A stretch of 19,537 nucleotides of DNA from DATJQF01 sp035505995 (GTDB lineage Bacteria; Bacteroidota; Bacteroidia; Bacteroidales; FEN-979). The translations under genes and the position numbers were made by a program. A model generated the notes under the pieces. The model made no database searches. It saw only the letters and a list, made by a program, of their open reading frames with translations, and was not told the origin of the DNA. The stretch spans positions 1-19,537 of the forward strand of contig DATJQF010000025.1 of NCBI GenBank assembly GCA_035505995.1. The letters run 5' to 3'. Shown in pieces: positions 17,025 to 19,537 of this stretch (its first letter is position 1; each line of letters begins with the position of its first letter).

Positions 17025-17765
17025 ATGAATTTTCTTTTCATTTTTCTCATGGCGCTGAACGTGTTCCCCTTCCCTCCCGCTTTCAAACCGGAGCAGCTGA
17101 AATATCCCCGGGTTCAGCAAGCTTATGCTGAAAAGGAAAATGAAATGATCCGGCTGCTGGACACGAAGGGCATCAAGCCCGGCACCGTGGAGATCTTCCT
17201 CCGCATCTTCAAGCAGGAGCGCAAGATCGAGCTGTGGGCCCGGAACAAAGGCGACCGGGCATTCATCTACCTGAAAGACTACGCCTTCTGCGCCTATTCG
17301 GGCACGCTGGGTCCCAAGCGCAGGCAGGGCGACGGTCAGATCCCGGAAGGCTTTTACGAGGTGAAGGGCTTCAATCCCAGCAGTAACTTCTGGCTCTCGC
17401 TCGAACTGAATTACCCGAATGCCGCCGACCGGATCCTGGGGGATAAATCAAATTTAGGCGGCGAGATCTTCATCCACGGCAACTGCGTGACGATCGGCTG
17501 CATCCCGATCACGGATGATAAGATAAAAGAGCTTTATATCATCGCCGTCGAAGCCTGTAACAACGGGCAGCTTCACATCCCGGTGCATATCTTCCCGGAT
17601 TATCTTACCGACGAAAAACTGGCGGATCTATCATCCCGGCATGCGGCCGAGCCGGGTCTGGTCTCTTTCTGGAAAAACCTGAAAACGGGCTATGACCGCT
17701 TCGATCAAACTAAAGTCCTTCCCGAAGTAAGCATCGATAAAAATGGTGTGTACCATTTTAAATGA
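17025..17765 (+). CDS. L,D-transpeptidase, YkuD domain, YafK-like
   Basis: A 246-residue peptidoglycan-active enzyme of the YafK/YkuD group, exported by a short hydrophobic N-terminus (1-19). The catalytic block HGNCVTIGCIPI (151-162) supplies His151 and nucleophile Cys159 in the family HGxxxxxGC pattern. The preceding GDGQIPEGFYEV (102-113) and SLELNYPN (125-132) segments are the usual YafK-type strands around the active site. E. coli DpaA (YafK) hydrolyses the peptidoglycan-Braun lipoprotein link, whereas other family members make 3-3 crosslinks; which activity applies here cannot be told, and no Lpp-like gene is nearby. The region after residue 195 is a soluble C-terminal extension ending in KNGVYHFK. 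The start is the first Met ahead of the signal peptide, with no Shine-Dalgarno. Confidence 0.9.
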   Translation: MNFLFIFLMALNVFPFPPAFKPEQLKYPRVQQAYAEKENEMIRLLDTKGIKPGTVEIFLRIFKQERKIELWARNKGDRAFIYLKDYAFCAYSGTLGPKRRQGDGQIPEGFYEVKGFNPSSNFWLSLELNYPNAADRILGDKSNLGGEIFIHGNCVTIGCIPITDDKIKELYIIAVEACNNGQLHIPVHIFPDYLTDEKLADLSSRHAAEPGLVSFWKNLKTGYDRFDQTKVLPEVSIDKNGVYHFK

Positions 17766-17792
17766 TCTTTCTGTTTCTTCAGTCCTCCATCG

Positions 17793-17811
17793 AACACTGA
17801 TAACACTGCTG
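17793..17811 (+). repeat. Two AACACTG units in the convergent gap
   Basis: AACACTGAT (17793-17801) is followed directly by AACACTGCTG (17802-17811). The flanks hold TCCTCCATC (17782-17790, the reverse complement of GATGGAGGA found elsewhere in the window), a 5-bp hairpin at 17806-17820 and two CACTAC copies (17842 and 17850). No convincing terminator is present between the convergent genes. Confidence 0.6.
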
Positions 17812-17856
17812 ACATAGCAGGAACACACATTGGAACCATGTCACTACTTCACTACA

Positions 17857-18495
17857 TTATTTCGTCGCCAGGTAAAAGGCCAGCCCCACATTCAGACTGA
17901 TGGTATTCATGATGTTGCTGTACTTAAAATCGGATTCCGGCTCCTTATCCACCCAGTCGCTTTTAAGAAAATTGTAGGCCAGCATGGTCTCCAGGCCAAT
18001 GCTCTGGTTGAAGAAAAAGGTCATGCCCATTCCCGCGCTGCCGCCGTATTTAAGCACATTGTTCTTGAAATGCTGGGTTTCCGTTTCATTGATATTCTTC
18101 CAGATATTCTGCCCGTACCCAATGGCTCCGTTCACCTGCCCGAACCAGGCCAGCTTCCCGTTTTTTGCAAAATAATACCGGACGAAGGGATCGAACAGGA
18201 TGCTGTAGGAAAAATTATATTGCTCGCCGCCTGCCGAACTGCCATACGAATGAAAGTCCTCCAGGGAGAAGGTAAGCCCCGGGCCGACCGCCAGCCGGTC
18301 GATCACGAAGATGCCCAGCGCGTCCGTGAGGGAGACACTGAAGTCGTTGACCTTGAAACCAAGATCCTTCTGGTCCTGATGATAATACGTGATCCCGACC
18401 GAGAAAGGTCCCATGAGGTTGCCTTTCTCCAGTTGGCAAAATGCGGTTACAGGAAGGATGCATCCTGCTGCCAGGAAGAGGAATAGCCTTTTCAT
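17857..18495 (-). CDS. Small outer-membrane beta-barrel protein
   Basis: A 212-residue protein likely to be an 8-stranded outer-membrane barrel. The signal peptide is MKRLFLFLAAGCILPVTAFC with cleavage probably before Gln21, although the LAAGC at 8-12 also resembles a lipobox, with too short a hydrophobic core in front. The mature part has alternating strands with Gly and aromatic residues (PFSVGITYYHQ, PFVRYYFA, AWFGQVNGAIGYGQ, GSAGMGMTFFF, LNVGLAFYL), a typical OmpA-like or OprW-like barrel rhythm. It ends in VGLAFYLATK, so the last strand aromatic is not terminal. I took the ATG at 18495 because the 29 codons upstream (from 18582) have no signal-peptide character. No enzyme motif is present; structural or small-pore function is inferred only. 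Confidence 0.78.
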   Translation of the reverse strand: MKRLFLFLAAGCILPVTAFCQLEKGNLMGPFSVGITYYHQDQKDLGFKVNDFSVSLTDALGIFVIDRLAVGPGLTFSLEDFHSYGSSAGGEQYNFSYSILFDPFVRYYFAKNGKLAWFGQVNGAIGYGQNIWKNINETETQHFKNNVLKYGGSAGMGMTFFFNQSIGLETMLAYNFLKSDWVDKEPESDFKYSNIMNTISLNVGLAFYLATK

Positions 18496-18670
18496 ACGCT
18501 GATGATTTTGATGGAAACTGGGAATGAAGTTCATTGCCGGACGACGGAATAAAACTCTACCCTGCAAGTGAATGTCTTTCATTATCTATAACGGAAACAT
18601 ATTTCATATTATTATGCTGGTTCCACCAGCCGATGCGAGATCCGGGAGCCCGGTGCCCAGTCCGCAATAG

Positions 18671-18702
18671 TTTCGCCATCCCCACGTTTTACTATATATT
18701 TG
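18671..18702 (+). promoter_or_regulatory. Promoter of the terminal secreted-protein gene
   Basis: TTTC (18671-18674) and a perfect -7 TATATTTG (18695-18702) are separated by 20 bases. Because the -7 box overlaps an in-frame ATG at 18700, that ATG cannot be in the transcript and the start at 18727 is favoured. Confidence 0.6.
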
Positions 18703-18726
18703 CAGAACCCCCAATATCCGGTTTTT

Positions 18727-19374
18727 ATGAAAACAAGCAAGTTCATGGTAGCAGCGGCCTTGACGGTCATGACGGCCACCGTTACCGCCCAGAACATCCG
18801 CGAGTTCTTCACCGGCGCGGCTGAGACGACCTGGCTCGGGATCGACTTCTCCCACGTGAAGCTCATCGGCGAGTTCACCCAGTTCAAGGATGCCGGACCC
18901 ATCGACCCGCAGGAGATCCGCGACCGCTATTTTCCCGCCTGGAACAGCCTGATCCTCAACGAGCCGTCCAAGTACGACATCAAGGGAATGTTCCAACTCT
19001 CGAACCTGGAGACCAACATCGACATGATCACGAAGCTGAATGCGGAGACACCACCCAAAAACCTAACCGCCTATGAGCCGCCCAAATATTCCTGCGACGA
19101 CATGCGCAAGTGGGTGGAAGCATATAACCTGGAAGGGAAAAAGGGCTTCGGGATCGTATTCGTGGCCGAAGCGCTGAACAAGACCCTTGACCAGGGCTCG
19201 TTCTATATCCTGGTGATCGACATCCCGTCGAAGACCATCCAGCTCTGCGAGCATATGACCGGCAAGACCAGCGGCATCGGTATCCGGAATTACTGGGCCG
19301 CGTCGATCGACCATATCATTACTTCCGTGAAGAAGTCGGAGTATAAGAAGTGGAAGACGGAGTATGTGAAATGA
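18727..19374 (+). CDS. Secreted protein of unknown family
   Basis: A 215-residue exported protein. Residues 1-21 are a clean signal peptide (MKTSKFMVAAALTVMTATVT, then AQ), with cleavage near Ala-Gln. The mature chain is mixed alpha/beta and soluble, with strands such as TTWLGIDFSHVKLIG and GFGIVFVAEALN, and a C-terminal segment FYILVIDIPSKTIQLCEHMTGK followed by GIGIRNYWAASIDHIITSVKK. Two cysteines (about 122 and 184) are present. I do not recognise a named domain; similar hypothetical secreted proteins of about 220 residues occur in Bacteroidota, but I cannot give a family. It is divergent from the small barrel protein gene with 231 bases between and is followed by a repeat array. Confidence 0.8.
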   Translation: MKTSKFMVAAALTVMTATVTAQNIREFFTGAAETTWLGIDFSHVKLIGEFTQFKDAGPIDPQEIRDRYFPAWNSLILNEPSKYDIKGMFQLSNLETNIDMITKLNAETPPKNLTAYEPPKYSCDDMRKWVEAYNLEGKKGFGIVFVAEALNKTLDQGSFYILVIDIPSKTIQLCEHMTGKTSGIGIRNYWAASIDHIITSVKKSEYKKWKTEYVK

Positions 19375-19440
19375 AGTTACCGGGCGGCACTAGGTACAAC
19401 AAATTCACTATCGGCATTTTCGGTTAGGATGGGGCGGGAA

Positions 19441-19537
19441 GGTCGTTAAGGTCATTAGGGTCATTAGAGGTCATTAAAGGTAATTAAAGGTCATTAAGGT
19501 CATTAAAGGTCATTAAAGGTCATTAAAGGTCATTAAA
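19441..19537 (+). repeat. Tandem array of GGTCATTAAA units (10 copies, runs off the window)
   Basis: Ten consecutive units start at 19441, 19450, 19459, 19469, 19479, 19489, 19498, 19508, 19518 and 19528. Units are 9 or 10 bases: the left ones are degenerate (GGTCGTTAA, GGTCATTAG, GGTCATTAGA, GGTAATTAAA) and the last four are identical GGTCATTAAA. The array is cut by the right edge, so its total length is unknown. Confidence 0.95.

Noticed and set aside
18700..18726. Start of the terminal secreted protein at the upstream ATG
   Set aside because: That ATG overlaps the predicted -7 promoter box, and the extra residues weaken the signal peptide.
19441..19537. CRISPR array or plasmid iterons
   Set aside because: Units are contiguous 9-10-mers without spacers, and no cas or replication initiator gene is in the window.

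Overview
The window is a chromosomal segment of an uncultured-looking Bacteroidota (most likely Bacteroidales-like) bacterium with moderately GC-rich genes. The evidence is the Bacteroidetes-style 16S/ITS/23S sequences, several promoters that fit the phylum-specific -7 consensus TAnnTTTG with a -33 TTTG-like element, mostly absent Shine-Dalgarno sites, a Por-secretion (type IX) C-terminal sorting domain, and a Porin_10-type outer-membrane barrel. I see no phage, transposase, plasmid or CRISPR gene.

Layout. Positions 1-3909 hold the 3' end of an rRNA operon: 16S 3' end, tRNA-Ile(GAT), tRNA-Ala(TGC), complete 23S, 5S and a strong intrinsic terminator. The 23S is bracketed by a long imperfect inverted repeat, presumably its processing stem. 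From 4029 to 8308 come a putative porin (+), a family 2 glycosyltransferase and a large HTH regulator (-), and a divergent four-helix membrane protein (+). From 8309 to 11055 come a secreted GH29 alpha-L-fucosidase (-), a divergent PEBP/YbhB-like lipoprotein (+) and a secreted plastocyanin-like cupredoxin with a T9SS tail (+). From 15868 down to 11052 runs a minus-strand gene cluster: lysine-ketoglutarate reductase, saccharopine dehydrogenase, a membrane-anchored TerB-DnaJ protein and an Old Yellow Enzyme-type flavin oxidoreductase. From 16193 onward are mainly envelope genes: a lipoprotein, a YafK-like L,D-transpeptidase, a small outer-membrane barrel and a secreted protein of unknown family.

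Working together. The clearest metabolic unit is the LKR/SDH pair, the two halves of the saccharopine route of lysine catabolism, which animals and plants carry as one fused protein. The last three genes of that cluster are tightly packed (5 and 9 bp gaps), so the co-chaperone and the flavoenzyme are probably co-transcribed with SDH. Most remaining genes are independent envelope functions with their own recognisable promoters.

The most unusual structural theme is not a gene. Several unrelated short tandem arrays fall into two period classes: 7 bp (in the ITS, inside the SDH coding sequence, and upstream of LKR) and 9-10 bp (upstream of the L,D-transpeptidase, after it, and a ten-unit array running off the right edge). 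I did not find a convincing new defence, mobile or biosynthetic system.
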